DNA from: Macrotrachela quadricornifera
Taxonomy: Eukaryota > Rotifera > Eurotatoria > Philodinida > Philodinidae
NCBI GenBank assembly: GCA_022393335.1
Contig: JAJEKB010020966.1
Span: 152,902 to 216,901, forward strand
DNA length: 64,000 nt
Direction of reading: 5' to 3'
Of the stretch, positions 47,001-57,954 are shown piece by piece. Position 1 is the stretch's first letter. Each line of letters opens with the position of its first letter. The notes beneath the pieces are model-generated. The model was given only the letters and a program-made list of their open reading frames with translations. It ran no database searches and was not told the origin of the DNA. Made by a program: the position numbers and the translations under genes.

Positions 47001-48074
47001 TTTTGTATTATCTTCAATTGATGATTGTTTTTTTAAATATTTATAATAAATACTTCTTGCAACACCATTAAGAATTTGTTCAATTTGTGTACGATTTATA
47101 GCTAATAAACGTTCAATAGCTGAAAATGAATATCGAAATTCTAAATCTTGATCCATTTCAGGTGTTTTTGTTGACCATTTAGGTATAAGATGCATTGATG
47201 ATGTTTCATTAATTAATTTATATAAATCTGGACGATTAATTTGAATTCTATTAAGAAAGAATTTCATATTATCTGGCCAAAATTCAAGTTGTAAAGCTGG
47301 TACAAAATCTGCTTCATTATCAATACATAATTTACCATATTCAATATGATTTTCTAATATTAATGGATTTCCAAGATATTTATATTTTTCATAGAAATTA
47401 AGTAAAGAATTTAATCTTATTTTATTTATTACTGGCATTTTTATTTTATATGCTGGACATGTTAAACTAATTATATCGAGACATGTTTGTAAATTAATAT
47501 TATGTGCATTAGATATTGAACTTGTCATAGGTAATGCATATTGTGAAAAAATTTTTTGAAATTTTTTACAAGCTAATTGAAATTTTTCTTGTAAGAAATT
47601 AATATTATTTTGTATATGAATTCGTCGAATAGAATTTAATGCATTTTCAAATTGTTCATGAAGTGTTATTGTTGATGATATAGATTTAAATTTAATTTCA
47701 GTACTAGCTGAATTAATTGTTGTTTGACCTGTTTGAATTAATTCTAATGTTGGAATAAATGTTATTGATTCTGTTCCACATAAATTTTCTTTCATTTTAT
47801 AACCATTTATACATAAAATTCCATTTATATTTTGTTTTATTGAAAAGGGATGTTGAGTATATTTTTTTATAGAGTTTTTATCATATTTTATTTGAACAAA
47901 TGCATCAGTTTCGTTTAATTTAATAAGACAATCAGGAGATTTTATTATTCCTTCAACTAGCATAAAATCAAAATCTTGCATAGATTGTTGAGCAAAATGA
48001 CGTGCATATGCAGCACCTTCTATTGAACTTCCGGAAACGAAAAATGTCGGACCAATTTTAGTAATTGTTACCAT
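44024..48074 (-). CDS. Mab-21/cGAS-like nucleotidyltransferase fused to degenerate ART and TPR repeats
   Basis: Two exons, 48074-45909 and 45811-44024, joined by a 97-bp intron (donor CAA|GTAATT, acceptor TTTTCTAG) in phase 0, give about 1316 residues. ATG 48074 is the first ATG of the frame. Residues 1-440 are a Mab-21 domain: VSGSSIEG (15-17 GSS), DFDF with Asp34 and Asp36, EADFVPAL with Asp256, then the C-terminal helical part EFRYSFSAIERLL and IPSYVIKTTVLWMCEL. All three metal-binding acids of the cGAS/Mab-21 fold are kept, so catalysis is possible. Residues about 440-722 are helical with no known domain. Exon 2 is a paralogue of the ART-TPR protein at 30378-32633 along its full length, but Arg (YRGQ to YYTT), STS (FLSTS to FLVMN) and ExE are all gone; about four TPRs follow. 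Function is inferred as sensing or scaffolding, not proven. Confidence 0.8.
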
Positions 48075-49598
48075 TTTTTTTTTTTGAATTAAATTATATC
48101 GAATAAAATATCTTTTTAACTGAATTGTATTATATATTTGTATATATATACATAAACAGAAATATGAGTAAAATGTGTTTGTATCCAAGGAGATGCCTTT
48201 TTTTCATTTTGGTTTATTCCAACAAGAGAATGAAAAAAAAACAATAGTTACTGTTAAAAAGGTATGAAATGCTTGTTAATAAAAGATTTTGTTTTTATTC
48301 ATACTTAAACTTGAAATAAAATATCGTCGAATAAGATAAGAATAGTTGGAATTTTTAGTGCATAAAAACAAGTTTAAGTTGGAAATATTTCTATTGATAG
48401 ATTATTGTGTATTATTATTGACGATAATCGACATTTTTAGAAAGTTTTTATAAAATTCATATTCAATTGTCTACTGGAATTGGATTAAAAAAACCAATGT
48501 TTTTATACTTTCTTTTAGAATATTCATTTCCTCTTTCAGCTAACACGAACTATGAGAATTAAAGATTTTTCATCATGTATTATCGTTATATTTAATTCTA
48601 TGTAGTTTATTTCAAAATAATAAAAACATTTATTTTAAGAAGAAAAACCAAACTAATTAACATTCCATTTTTATTGGTTCATAGATTGCATTGATTCCAG
48701 TAAGAAGATAATGACCAGCAATATTGATGAGATTAGAAATGATAAAATACATAGTTGTGAAATCATCATGAAGAACCGAAACAATGGTGACTATCTCAAT
48801 GAGATTTTCGATGTAAAAAAAATGAAAAAACAGGTTTTGTGCATTCTATAAATCGAAAAAAAAATATTTCTCGATGATTTATTTTGCTTGTCTAACGGAT
48901 ACAACTGTTATTAAAGTGCTAATACATATTTGATGTTGTTATAATAATCAACCGAAGAATCTTGAAATAAGACAACTATATCATTTATGATGGAGATCCG
49001 ATTTTCGCTGTCAATTTGTTAGACTGTTTGTTCAACATCTAATCGAGTGACTTCACTGTTTTTTTTATGGTAGAAAAGATAAAAAGACTCTTGTATGATC
49101 TGAAATTGAATATTGAAATTTAACTCTAAACAGTACATGTAATATTTGTCATGGCCAATTAACTGTAAGCTTCATGCTGCAATTAATGAATGAATTATAC
49201 AAGAAGAAAGATGTGTCAATTATTATTCAACATATCAAAATAATGAAATATATATGATAAATTGTTTTAGCCTAATTTTTTGTCCTCATACATCTTTTGA
49301 GTGTTGTTAATTGACACCAATTGTTCATTAATATTGTGAAAGAATGACAACAATGTCATCTTGTATTGATAGGGAACAGACAGTGCAATATATATTTGTA
49401 TAAAAAGCGAATTTTCATATATAAGCTTTAAATGATATTCAATATATATATTTATATACATTTAGTTAGTATTTAAAAAAAACTTTTCGAAATATATTAT
49501 TCAAATAAAATATCTCTTTTCAGTTTATCTACTGCAATATTATTTTCTTACTTCAAACCAAGCAATATGTTATTAGTTTTTCAATTAACAGAAATGAA
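48075..49598. other. intergenic stretch between divergent genes
   Basis: Divergent spacer between the Mab-21 fusion gene (minus) and the MORN gene (plus), probably containing both promoters. No coding region recognised. Confidence 0.5.
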
Positions 49599-50785
49599 AT
49601 GTTAGAGGAAGATTTGTTAACCACAAGTGCAATCACCTCAGAAACATCAAAATTCATCAGTGAGTATTTGTAGTAGGTATTATCAAAACTCATCGTTAAT
49701 GCGATCAGTAGGCTCGTTTTCTTTATCTTATTACAACGATGAAATAATACAAAACTCTGATATGACTCTCTTCTTTTGTGTTGCCCTAGTTTGTTTCATT
49801 AAATTGATATTTGTATTATATTATTGTTACTAGTAGTAACTGTAATATTAAGTATAACAATTTGCTTTTATATATTAAATATAACCAGAAATGTTACATT
49901 GAATAAGACCTATTATAAAGTTGGAATTCTAAGTCGTACATCTTTTGAAAGAAGTAATATGTTGTAAATTAGAAAAGAAATCATACTGCAACTAGTTTTC
50001 ATGATATATATCTTAAACATACTAGAATCTTTAATTTTGGATTAGTTTAGGAGATGAAACAATTTTATTTTTAAACTTTTTATATTCATTTTATATTAGA
50101 TATCACTTATGATAATGGAAATCGATATGAAGGATATTGGAAAAATAATAAAATGAATGGAAATGGTACTTATTATTATGCGAATGAAGAAAAATATGTA
50201 GGTCATTTGGTTAATGATCTCTATGATGGATACGGCATCATGACATATACTGATGGAAGTCGATATGAAGGATATTGGAAAGATGGTAGAATGAATGGAA
50301 ATGGTACTTATTTTTATGCGAATGGTCAGATATATATAGGTCATTTGGTTGATAATGTCTGTGATGGATACGGCATCATGACATATGCTGATGGGAATCG
50401 ATATGAAGGATATTGGAAAGACGGTAGCCTGAATGGAAATGGTACTTATTATTACACGAATGGAGAGATATATGTAGGTCACTATGTTGATGGTTTATAC
50501 GATGGATACGGTATCATGACATATATTGATGGGAATCGATATGAAGGATATTGGAAAAATGATAGAATAAATGGAAATGGTACTAATTATTACGCGAATG
50601 GTCAGATATATGCAGGTCATTTGGTTGATAATCTCTGTGATGGATACGGTATCATGACATATACTAATGGAAGTCGATATGAAGGATTTTGGAAGAACGA
50701 CAAGAAACATGGACAAGGAAAATTAATCTTTAGCAATGGTAGTATTCAACAAGGCAATTGGGTTAATGACACCTTTACGAATTGA
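49599..50785 (+). CDS. MORN-repeat protein, two exons
   Basis: Exon 1 is 49599-49659 (ATG, 20 codons, donor GTGAGT); exon 2 is 50100-50785 (acceptor TTATATTAG, TGA stop). The join is in phase: KFI-NITYDNGNRYEGYWK. The protein has about 248 residues, nearly all MORN motifs of 23 residues with the pattern YEGYWKDGRMNGNGTYFYANG alternating with YIGHLVDNVCDGYGIMTYAD; about ten motifs in five 46-residue pairs. MORN arrays bind membranes lipids or organise cytoskeletal and junctional complexes. The strong nucleotide similarity of the 138-bp pairs implies recent duplication and makes the minus strand open as artefactual Ile/Ser-rich frames. An AATAAA lies at 50861. The short first exon may itself be preceded by another. 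Confidence 0.83.
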
Positions 50786-50996
50786 ACATTGCCTCCAACT
50801 GGTTTTCTAAGATGTTTATCTACTGTTTCGCGTAAATTAATCTCTATATGTAATTAGTTTAATAAACATTGTCAAATAAATTAGTGTAATAAAATCATAG
50901 TTTAATAAAAATTGTTGTTTGATCACTTTTAACATAAATAGAAGATTATAAAATATAATTAAATACTATTGTAATCGTGAGCATGGATGTTTCTTT

Positions 50997-51900
50997 CACT
51001 AATCGACGATCTTGTCATCGATCTTTCCAGATTCTTGAATTTCTTGAATTCTTGTCTGAATCTCTTTCTTGAAGTTCTTGATTAATTCCTGTGATACAAA
51101 TAGGGGTGTCGAATTAGTATTAACATTCCATTTATTTAATGCTAATACTAGGTTGACACTCCTAGACATAAATGAGGGTTGTTTTTACAGCACTATGATT
51201 ATCTCCTTTCGTTACTAGGACTTATTCTGCAGTTGGAAGAGGTAAAGATAATTAAGTTGAAAGAGCTTGTTGTTTTCGATGCGCTCTTCATCGCCTTTGT
51301 TTTGCTGTATGAGGTGATGGTTCTAAAAAACTACGACAATATGTGGCTCGAAGAAAAAAGAATATTATAGTTATAGATTCCTACTATCTAAATTAGAAAT
51401 AATATTGCTGAAAAAAAACTTAGCTGAATCTTCTTGGTTGATTTCCATGAGAAAAAATTTCTACAAATGAAAACATAAATGTTAATGACAAATACAATTT
51501 TTCGAAAAACAAATCATGTTGTATCTTACTGTCTTCTCTCTACATTCAATAGAAAAAGAAAATAGATGAACGTCTTTTCAATACGTTCGTCTATCTTTAT
51601 ATATGTATTTAAACAATGAGATCATGTTCTATTGATCTTTAAGATCAGATACGAATCTCTAAAAAGAAAGAAAAAGAAGCTTGCCTGAACTTCAAGAAAC
51701 TATAAATATCCTGTAGGCTCTTTCCATGTTCTTGTCTAAACTTAAAAAATTCTTGAATATCTTGTAATTCTTGCCTGATTCTTTTACTTCAAAGTAATCA
51801 GACAAATTTCTTTTCATCTTGAATTTTCGGTAAGAATCCTGACTACTAATCAAGGAAATCAAGAATCTGGAAAGATCGAGGACAAGACCGTCGATTAGTG
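50997..51900. mobile_element. 904-bp element with CACTA-starting terminal inverted repeats
   Basis: The left end, CACTAATCGACGATCTTGTC at 50997, recurs as a reverse complement ending at 51900 (CACTAATCGACGGTCTTGTC); the match extends about 50 bp with few changes. Termini starting CACTA recall the EnSpm/CACTA superfamily, but no 3-bp target duplication was found, and no transposase is present, so the class is tentative. It contains a nested 64-bp hairpin. Confidence 0.65.
51101..51164. repeat. 64-bp hairpin, about 27-bp arms
   Basis: TAGGGGTGTCGAATTAGTAT at 51101 pairs with a diverged reverse complement ending GACACTCCTA at 51164. The same AGGGGTGTC/GACACTCC termini occur at 34312-34353, next to mariner element 1. 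Confidence 0.7.
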
Positions 51901-54505
51901 GTACCACTCTGGGAGTTGAGTCCATGATCACTAGATAGGGTCGCCTACAATGTGGTCCTTGGTAACTTGACTTCTCAGAATTTTTATTTTTATAATTTAG
52001 TGAGAAAACATGTGTCTTGATGAGATCTATATCTTGTAAAAAAATAAGGCTAGGATATAGTACACCAGGTGAGAAAAATCCAAAATCCCACCTCCTCAAG
52101 TGTATTATTTCTTCGGATTTACGCAGTTTTTGACTTCTAGCACTTCTTTCATTTCATAACTTATTCAATTAAATAGAATGAATCTGTAGAGTAAATTGTT
52201 TTCTGTCCAATTGAGATGTCCCAGAGCTCAAATGGGCAATCCATTAACGAGATAAGGTCAAAATGCTGATCATAGACTCAAGATAGCTAGTTTTTATACA
52301 ATTCGATCAAAATCACTTTGTCGTCAATTCTTTTCACTTTTAGAAGTACACATAACGCTCGTATTGAAATCCGAGGTTTTTATATTTATTATGCGAATTC
52401 ATACGATCTTTATGATCTTGTAAGAATCATACAAGACTTTATACGAAACTTGTTCGAGGTCCCTTTAATTAAATAGAAATCATTTTATTTTTTATGCTTA
52501 AATTATTTTTTCTTCTTTCTGTGTCTCTTAAAATGACATAAAATCGTACAAATGTTTTTAAATTGTTGAAAGAATATGAGATGAAAAGATAATTATTTAA
52601 TTCTAAAAAAAGAATTTAATATATAGAATAGAGATTAAAAACAATACGAAAGGTTGATTTAAGATCGGGACCGGGACCGAGACTAAAAAAAAGTAGTTTT
52701 GCAGATCTCTAGTTTTACGATTTATTGAACGACACATTTTTAGGCAAAGGGATGTGTTTTCTTTTTGACAAATTTAAATAATCAAGACAGGATGGCTCAC
52801 AAGCAACGCAACCGAACCATAAAAATTGAACCTTTATTAAATATTACCATTGACTTGAACAAGATAATTTACTTCTTTATCGACAGGAAAAAACAATGTA
52901 CAGAATGGTGCAGAAGTCACTTCATTGAAAAGAAAATTGAATATCTTCACTACGGCTAGAGCGAATGAGCCGATTTTTTTTACCAACGATTAAAGACAAA
53001 TTCATGCTCCAAATCCATACGGACAAGACTAGTGAGAAACTTTGTTAAGCACATAGTTTTGTTTTCCTTTCTGTGAAAAAGTAAATTTTTATTGTTCAAG
53101 TCAATAATGATACTTAAGAAAGGTTCTTCCTAATCTTGTTCGTATGGATATAAAGCTTACAGACACCTCTATCATTGATAAAATTACTCATGAGCCACCT
53201 GTACTGTTTCAATTCAATTTGAATAAGTATTATTTATTAGCGAAACTCAAGATGATCAAGTTGAAAAGTTCTAATCGTCTCGAGATCATTTGATCATGAC
53301 CATGCATCTAGTAACCTCACAATATATTGTCGATTAATAGTGATCGCGAGATCATCTAAGAAAAATATGTGTAAATGTATAACTACGTTAAATTGACTTT
53401 TTATTTTAGTTTGCGTAAAAAATGCCAATGAATCTTTACTATTCATTCCTTTTTGGTTTTATAATATGTTATTCAATGAGAGAAAGACTTTTATAAGCGA
53501 TTGTGGTCAAAAACTCCAATTTCATCTTCATTGCAATAACTAATTCTTGTCTCATATGCATTGGGTAGTTTTCACAGACATTGAAAGCTCGATTGACGAC
53601 TGTATGATTATTTACCTCTACTCGTCAATTATAACTAAAAGACCTTTTATATTCATAATAGGGTATATTTTTCTTTGTTGTCTTTCTTTATATTTACATA
53701 AAACATAATACATATTGCTTTTATCTATATGTAAGAATCAACACGTTTGTGTATAAAAAAATATGTATATACATAATTAACACCATGTGCATTGATTAGC
53801 ACGTGCATGTAAAAATAGAAAGCATTTTCTGTTGACGTATCTGAATTTTGCCGCAATTACTTATACGAATCGAGTGAGTGTATATCACAATAATATACTA
53901 TTTTCTTTGCGTCATTTCTACTTGCCATTAGGTTTCAATAGTACCTGACTCTTTTTTCTTGCTGTAAAGTATGAAGGAAAGTTATTATTTGTAACTGATT
54001 GAAATAAGTTACAAACGACACCATTTAAAACGCCATCTATAAATATTTTCAGATTTTTAAGATTGGTGAAGTCTAATAATGACTTAAAAGTATCAAAAAG
54101 CCTGGTGAAAGTTTTAAAGTTCTTTGTTTTCTCTGTAAAGTGTTAGAGTAAAGTCAAATATTGTGTACCGCTAAATTTGCAAGCAACTTCTTCATCATTA
54201 AGAGTCAGAGTCTTTTTCCAAGTTCTAATGATTTTTGTCAAAATTTCGCCTAAAATTTTCGGTAATGCAAAGATTGAACTTATTATACTGAAATCTATAT
54301 GTGTTAGTTCCTCTAAAATTCAAATTCTTATAATACCATGTGTCTAGTTGTTAAGAACTTCAATATGTTTCTATGAAAAATCTACAATAGTTTGATTATA
54401 TATTGCAAATAGTGATTCGTTTAAGACTTTTAAGAAAGTTCGTAAACTTATTCAGTTAGATTTAATTCTAAATATTTATTGGTTAATAGGTAATATTAAA
54501 GATTG
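51901..54505. other. gene-free stretch
   Basis: No gene recognised. It holds a small inverted-repeat element (53013-53149) and, at 52660-52680, a short run GATCGGGACCGGGACCGAGA. Confidence 0.45.
53013..53149. repeat. inverted repeat element, about 37-bp arms
   Basis: ATCCATACGGACAAGACTAG at 53013 reappears as a diverged reverse complement ending at 53149 (ATCCATACGAACAAGATTAG). A third, single arm lies near 58345 (ATTCATACGGATAAGATTAA). This is a dispersed MITE-like family. Confidence 0.65.
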
Positions 54506-56512
54506 ATGATGAGAAGTATGATTATAATGAATAAATTAGTCAATCAATGTGTTCATACTTCTTCGTCAATTCCACCACATCCTGCGAATCCAATGTATAG
54601 AGCAAACATCGATGGTTTGCGAGCTATTGCTGTTTGTGCAGTGGTTATATATCATACTTTTCCAACCTATCTAACTGGTAGTTTTGTGGGAGTGGACGTT
54701 TTTTTTGTCATATCCGGCTACTTAATATCTTCAATCATCTACAATGAACTCGAAACAGATTCATTTAGTTTTGCTCAATTTTATAGTCGTCGCATAAAAA
54801 GAATCTTTCCGTCATTAATCGTGGTACTCATTGGTTGTTATGTAGCTGGTTGGCATTTGTTGATGCCTACAGAATTCAAAAATTTGGGTTTTCATATTAT
54901 AGCCGGTTCTTTGTTTTTCTCAAACTTCTTATTGAGTAGCGAATCAGGATATTTTGCTGCTGCTTCAGATACAAAACCTCTACTTCATCTTTGGTCTCTT
55001 GGAATTGAAGAACAGTTTTATATAGTTTGGCCAGTGTTGCTATACTTATCACGAAAAATGAAATTGAATTTATTGATTTTAACCATTTGTCTAACATTTG
55101 TTTCCTTTACAATAAATATAATTAGGATAAATACAGACAACACTCAAACTTTTTATTGGCCTACGAGTCGTATTTGGGAATTGCTGATTGGAGCACAATT
55201 AACTTTTATATTAAAATATATAAGTCAGCATTCTCAAAATAAGATGTGGATTCGTAACGGGAGTATTTTTCGTATTGTTATGTCGATTACTGCAACTCTT
55301 CTGATTATTTTACCGATGCGTTGTCTTACGAAAACATCGACATTTCCTGGATGGTGGGCATTATCTCCAACAATAGGTACAGCGTGCCTGATTTCAATGG
55401 GTCCAACGATTTGGATAAATGAAAAGATTCTTTCTTCACGCTTTCTAGTAGAAATAGGATTAATTAGCTATCCACTTTACCTTTGGCATTGGCCGCTACT
55501 TGTATTTACACGTATCTATGTTGGAGATGAGCTTTCCGTTCATACACGCATTACTATCATTATTTTGAGTATCATCATCGCTTGGATTACTTGTACTTTT
55601 ATTGAAAAACCAATTCGCTTTGGGAACTTTTTCAACGAAAAATCCTATCTCCTATGCGTTTCAATATTGACTATTGCCTTTGTGGGTTATTGTACTTATC
55701 GATCTAATGGATTGCCGTATCGATTTCCACCGTTTATTCGAAATATTACAAGTAATAATGATGAATATACTTATCGTAACATAATGGCTTATAGACCATC
55801 CATATGTTTCCTTAACCTTCGACGAGGTGAAACAAAATTTGGTGCATGTACGGATAACATCGAAAAGCCTGCTTCGACCGCAATAATACTATGGGGTGAT
55901 TCTCATGCAGCTCATCTTATTCCAGGAATATCAGCAGCAAAGCCAGATTTTCGAATAACTCAACTTACTGCAAGCGAATGTCCACCAATGTATGATATTT
56001 CGATAGCTGATATACCTTATTGCAAGAAGATCAACAATTATATTTTAAAAAGAATCTCATATGAAAAGCCAAATACTGTTGTATTGGCAGCAGGTTGGGG
56101 CTCTTATTACTGGAGAAATCTAACAAAAACTATTGCATACTTGAGAAATATGACTATAAAAAATATTTACCTAGTGGGTCCTGTACCAATCTGGAAAAAT
56201 GAATTGTCTAGAAATCTTTACAATTATTACTTACGAAATAAACTCCATCATATACCTACTTATATGCATTTTGGTCTTGTTTCTTACGTAAATGAATTAG
56301 ATAAAATGATGGAAAGTTTTGCTACAGATATGAACATTAATTACATTTCTTCATGCAAAATTTTATGTAATTCAAATGGTTGTTTGACACGAACTGGAGA
56401 AAATGCTGATACATTAACTTCATTTGATACTGCTCATTTGACAATCGCTGGTTCTATTTTTCTTGTGTCTCATTTTCCAGAGGAACTTCTGCATGTCAGA
56501 TCCAAATTGTAA
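54506..56512 (+). CDS. OafA/YrhL-type acyltransferase 3 with C-terminal SGNH domain
   Basis: Intronless, 668 residues from ATG 54506 (further in-frame Mets at codons 2, 5 and 8). Residues 34-370 form the membrane acyltransferase-3 domain, starting YRANIDGLRAIAVCAVVIYH with catalytic-type His50, then FVGVDVFFVISGYLIS, FYSRRIKRIFPSL, PLLHLWSLGIEEQFYIVWP and YPLYLWHWPLLVF; about ten membrane segments. Residues about 400-668 are the SGNH-type esterase domain: IILWGDSHAAH (Gly-Asp-Ser466-His) and DTAHLTIAGS with Asp641-x-x-His644. The two-domain form transfers acyl groups, usually acetyl, onto cell-surface polysaccharides in bacteria. The close match to bacterial OafA architecture and the lack of introns suggest horizontal acquisition. 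Related proteins exist in animals, so a tree is needed. Confidence 0.88.
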   Translation: MMRSMIIMNKLVNQCVHTSSSIPPHPANPMYRANIDGLRAIAVCAVVIYHTFPTYLTGSFVGVDVFFVISGYLISSIIYNELETDSFSFAQFYSRRIKRIFPSLIVVLIGCYVAGWHLLMPTEFKNLGFHIIAGSLFFSNFLLSSESGYFAAASDTKPLLHLWSLGIEEQFYIVWPVLLYLSRKMKLNLLILTICLTFVSFTINIIRINTDNTQTFYWPTSRIWELLIGAQLTFILKYISQHSQNKMWIRNGSIFRIVMSITATLLIILPMRCLTKTSTFPGWWALSPTIGTACLISMGPTIWINEKILSSRFLVEIGLISYPLYLWHWPLLVFTRIYVGDELSVHTRITIIILSIIIAWITCTFIEKPIRFGNFFNEKSYLLCVSILTIAFVGYCTYRSNGLPYRFPPFIRNITSNNDEYTYRNIMAYRPSICFLNLRRGETKFGACTDNIEKPASTAIILWGDSHAAHLIPGISAAKPDFRITQLTASECPPMYDISIADIPYCKKINNYILKRISYEKPNTVVLAAGWGSYYWRNLTKTIAYLRNMTIKNIYLVGPVPIWKNELSRNLYNYYLRNKLHHIPTYMHFGLVSYVNELDKMMESFATDMNINYISSCKILCNSNGCLTRTGENADTLTSFDTAHLTIAGSIFLVSHFPEELLHVRSKL

Positions 56513-56829
56513 TAATATTTATTTTATTCAAAAAAATTTTCTAGCAGTTGCGATATTTTTCAATTGACCGATATAACTCATCTATTAAAGTTTACTCTTA
56601 CGATAATGGAATTTTTGCTTCAAACTATTGTTGTATTTGTATTTTAAGTGGCTAAAAAAAAATACTTTCACGCCTAATTTCAATCATCATCTATCAATCA
56701 TATGATGTGCAATTATGGTTATACATTTTTTTATAAATAAATAACATTGAAAAGAAATTCTTCATATTACATATTTTCTATTTGTATATAAAAGGCATGT
56801 GAATTTCAAATTTTTTATTACATTTAAAA
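56513..56829. other. convergent intergenic spacer
   Basis: AT-rich spacer between the converging 3' ends of the two acyltransferase genes; nothing else seen. Confidence 0.6.
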
Positions 56830-57954
56830 CTATTTTAATGAATTTTTTATAAATAATTTTCGAATGTAAATCGCTAAAAACGTTGGTATCAATGCACCAA
56901 ATCCAATAAAAATAGGCCAATTTATTTCTGGTTTATATTTATAATTTACATTTGAATTGAGAATTTCAAAATTTTTATTATGATAAATTGCAATTATAAT
57001 AATATTTAAAAGAAGATATATTAACATATGTTGACACATAATATGATATGTTTCCTTTCCAATTATAATTAAAATATCTTTATCATCAATATATTTTGCA
57101 ATACATTTTGCAATGAACATAAAAATATAAATACCAATTATAGATGTTAAAATAGGTAACCATATTGGTGCAGATTTAAATTCAGCATTAAAATATATAA
57201 ACTCACTATTAAGTCCATAATAATTATCAATTTGAGATATAGCAATAAATGCTAAACAAAAATTTCTTCCGGTAAATAAGCATTTTTGATACTTTTCAAT
57301 ATGTGTACGATAAATTATTCCATAAAAATAAAATAATAAACCAAATGATATTCGAATAAAAATAACCTTAAATGTATTATGATCAAAAAGAGGAAGATTA
57401 TCTGATGGTATCAGTGGTTTATTATAACGAGGTGAAGTATATGACCAATAAATATTAGACAATGTGATCAATGAAAAGCATAGAAAATAAATAAAATCTA
57501 TTTTTTTATTATTATATTTATTATCATAGATAAATTGCATAATGATTAATATAACCCATAAATCTGTTATAAACCAACTTGTAAAGAATATAGTAGAAAT
57601 ACCACCGAATAATAATTTAAAAATTAAAATCATTGGATAATGTAAAAAATCTAATTTCCAATAAGTTGTTATTAAATTAATTGATAAATATGTTTGTAAG
57701 AAGTAACAGATAATTGTAAATAAGAATTGGTAGATAACATATGGTAATATTAATTCTTTAGTCTTTTGTACACAATAAAATAATTTCATACGAAATCCAT
57801 AATATGATTTAAAAAAATAACCAGAAATAAAGAAAAATAATGGTAATAAAAATGATCCATATGGATATTTAAATATCCAAGGTATGTAATAATGAACACT
57901 AAGAACATATAGAATACCTATTGCTTTTAATAAATCCATTTCTTTATCCCTCAT
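56830..57954 (-). CDS. acyltransferase-3 family membrane protein (fucose 4-O-acetylase-like)
   Basis: Intronless, 374 residues from ATG 57954. It begins with the family signature RDKEMDLLKAIGILYVLSVH, with His21 as the likely catalytic residue, then LLPLFFFISGYFFKSYYGFR, TSWFITDLWVILIIMQF and about ten hydrophobic segments to the C-terminus. Unlike the neighbour at 54506-56512 it lacks an SGNH domain and is closer to the WcjG/fucose 4-O-acetylase type, which acetylates exopolysaccharide sugars in bacteria. The sequence is very rich in Ile, Phe, Tyr, Asn and Lys, following the local AT bias, so the gene has been in this genome for a long time or came from an AT-rich donor. It converges with the first acyltransferase, so they do not share a promoter. 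Confidence 0.8.
   Translation of the reverse strand: MRDKEMDLLKAIGILYVLSVHYYIPWIFKYPYGSFLLPLFFFISGYFFKSYYGFRMKLFYCVQKTKELILPYVIYQFLFTIICYFLQTYLSINLITTYWKLDFLHYPMILIFKLLFGGISTIFFTSWFITDLWVILIIMQFIYDNKYNNKKIDFIYFLCFSLITLSNIYWSYTSPRYNKPLIPSDNLPLFDHNTFKVIFIRISFGLLFYFYGIIYRTHIEKYQKCLFTGRNFCLAFIAISQIDNYYGLNSEFIYFNAEFKSAPIWLPILTSIIGIYIFMFIAKCIAKYIDDKDILIIIGKETYHIMCQHMLIYLLLNIIIIAIYHNKNFEILNSNVNYKYKPEINWPIFIGFGALIPTFLAIYIRKLFIKNSLK

Noticed and set aside
50096..50716. Ile/Ser-rich frames opposite the MORN gene
   Set aside because: Antisense reading of a tandem coding repeat; no start context or domain.
51692..52099. 135-codon frame on the minus strand
   Set aside because: It runs across the terminal inverted repeat of the 904-bp element into flanking DNA and shows no recognisable domain.
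52640..52720. Possible hAT-type element around GGGACC repeats with a TAGAGAT-like end
   Set aside because: Only about seven terminal bases match and no target duplication is present.
54506..57954. Acyltransferase operon
   Set aside because: The two genes converge on opposite strands, so they cannot be co-transcribed.
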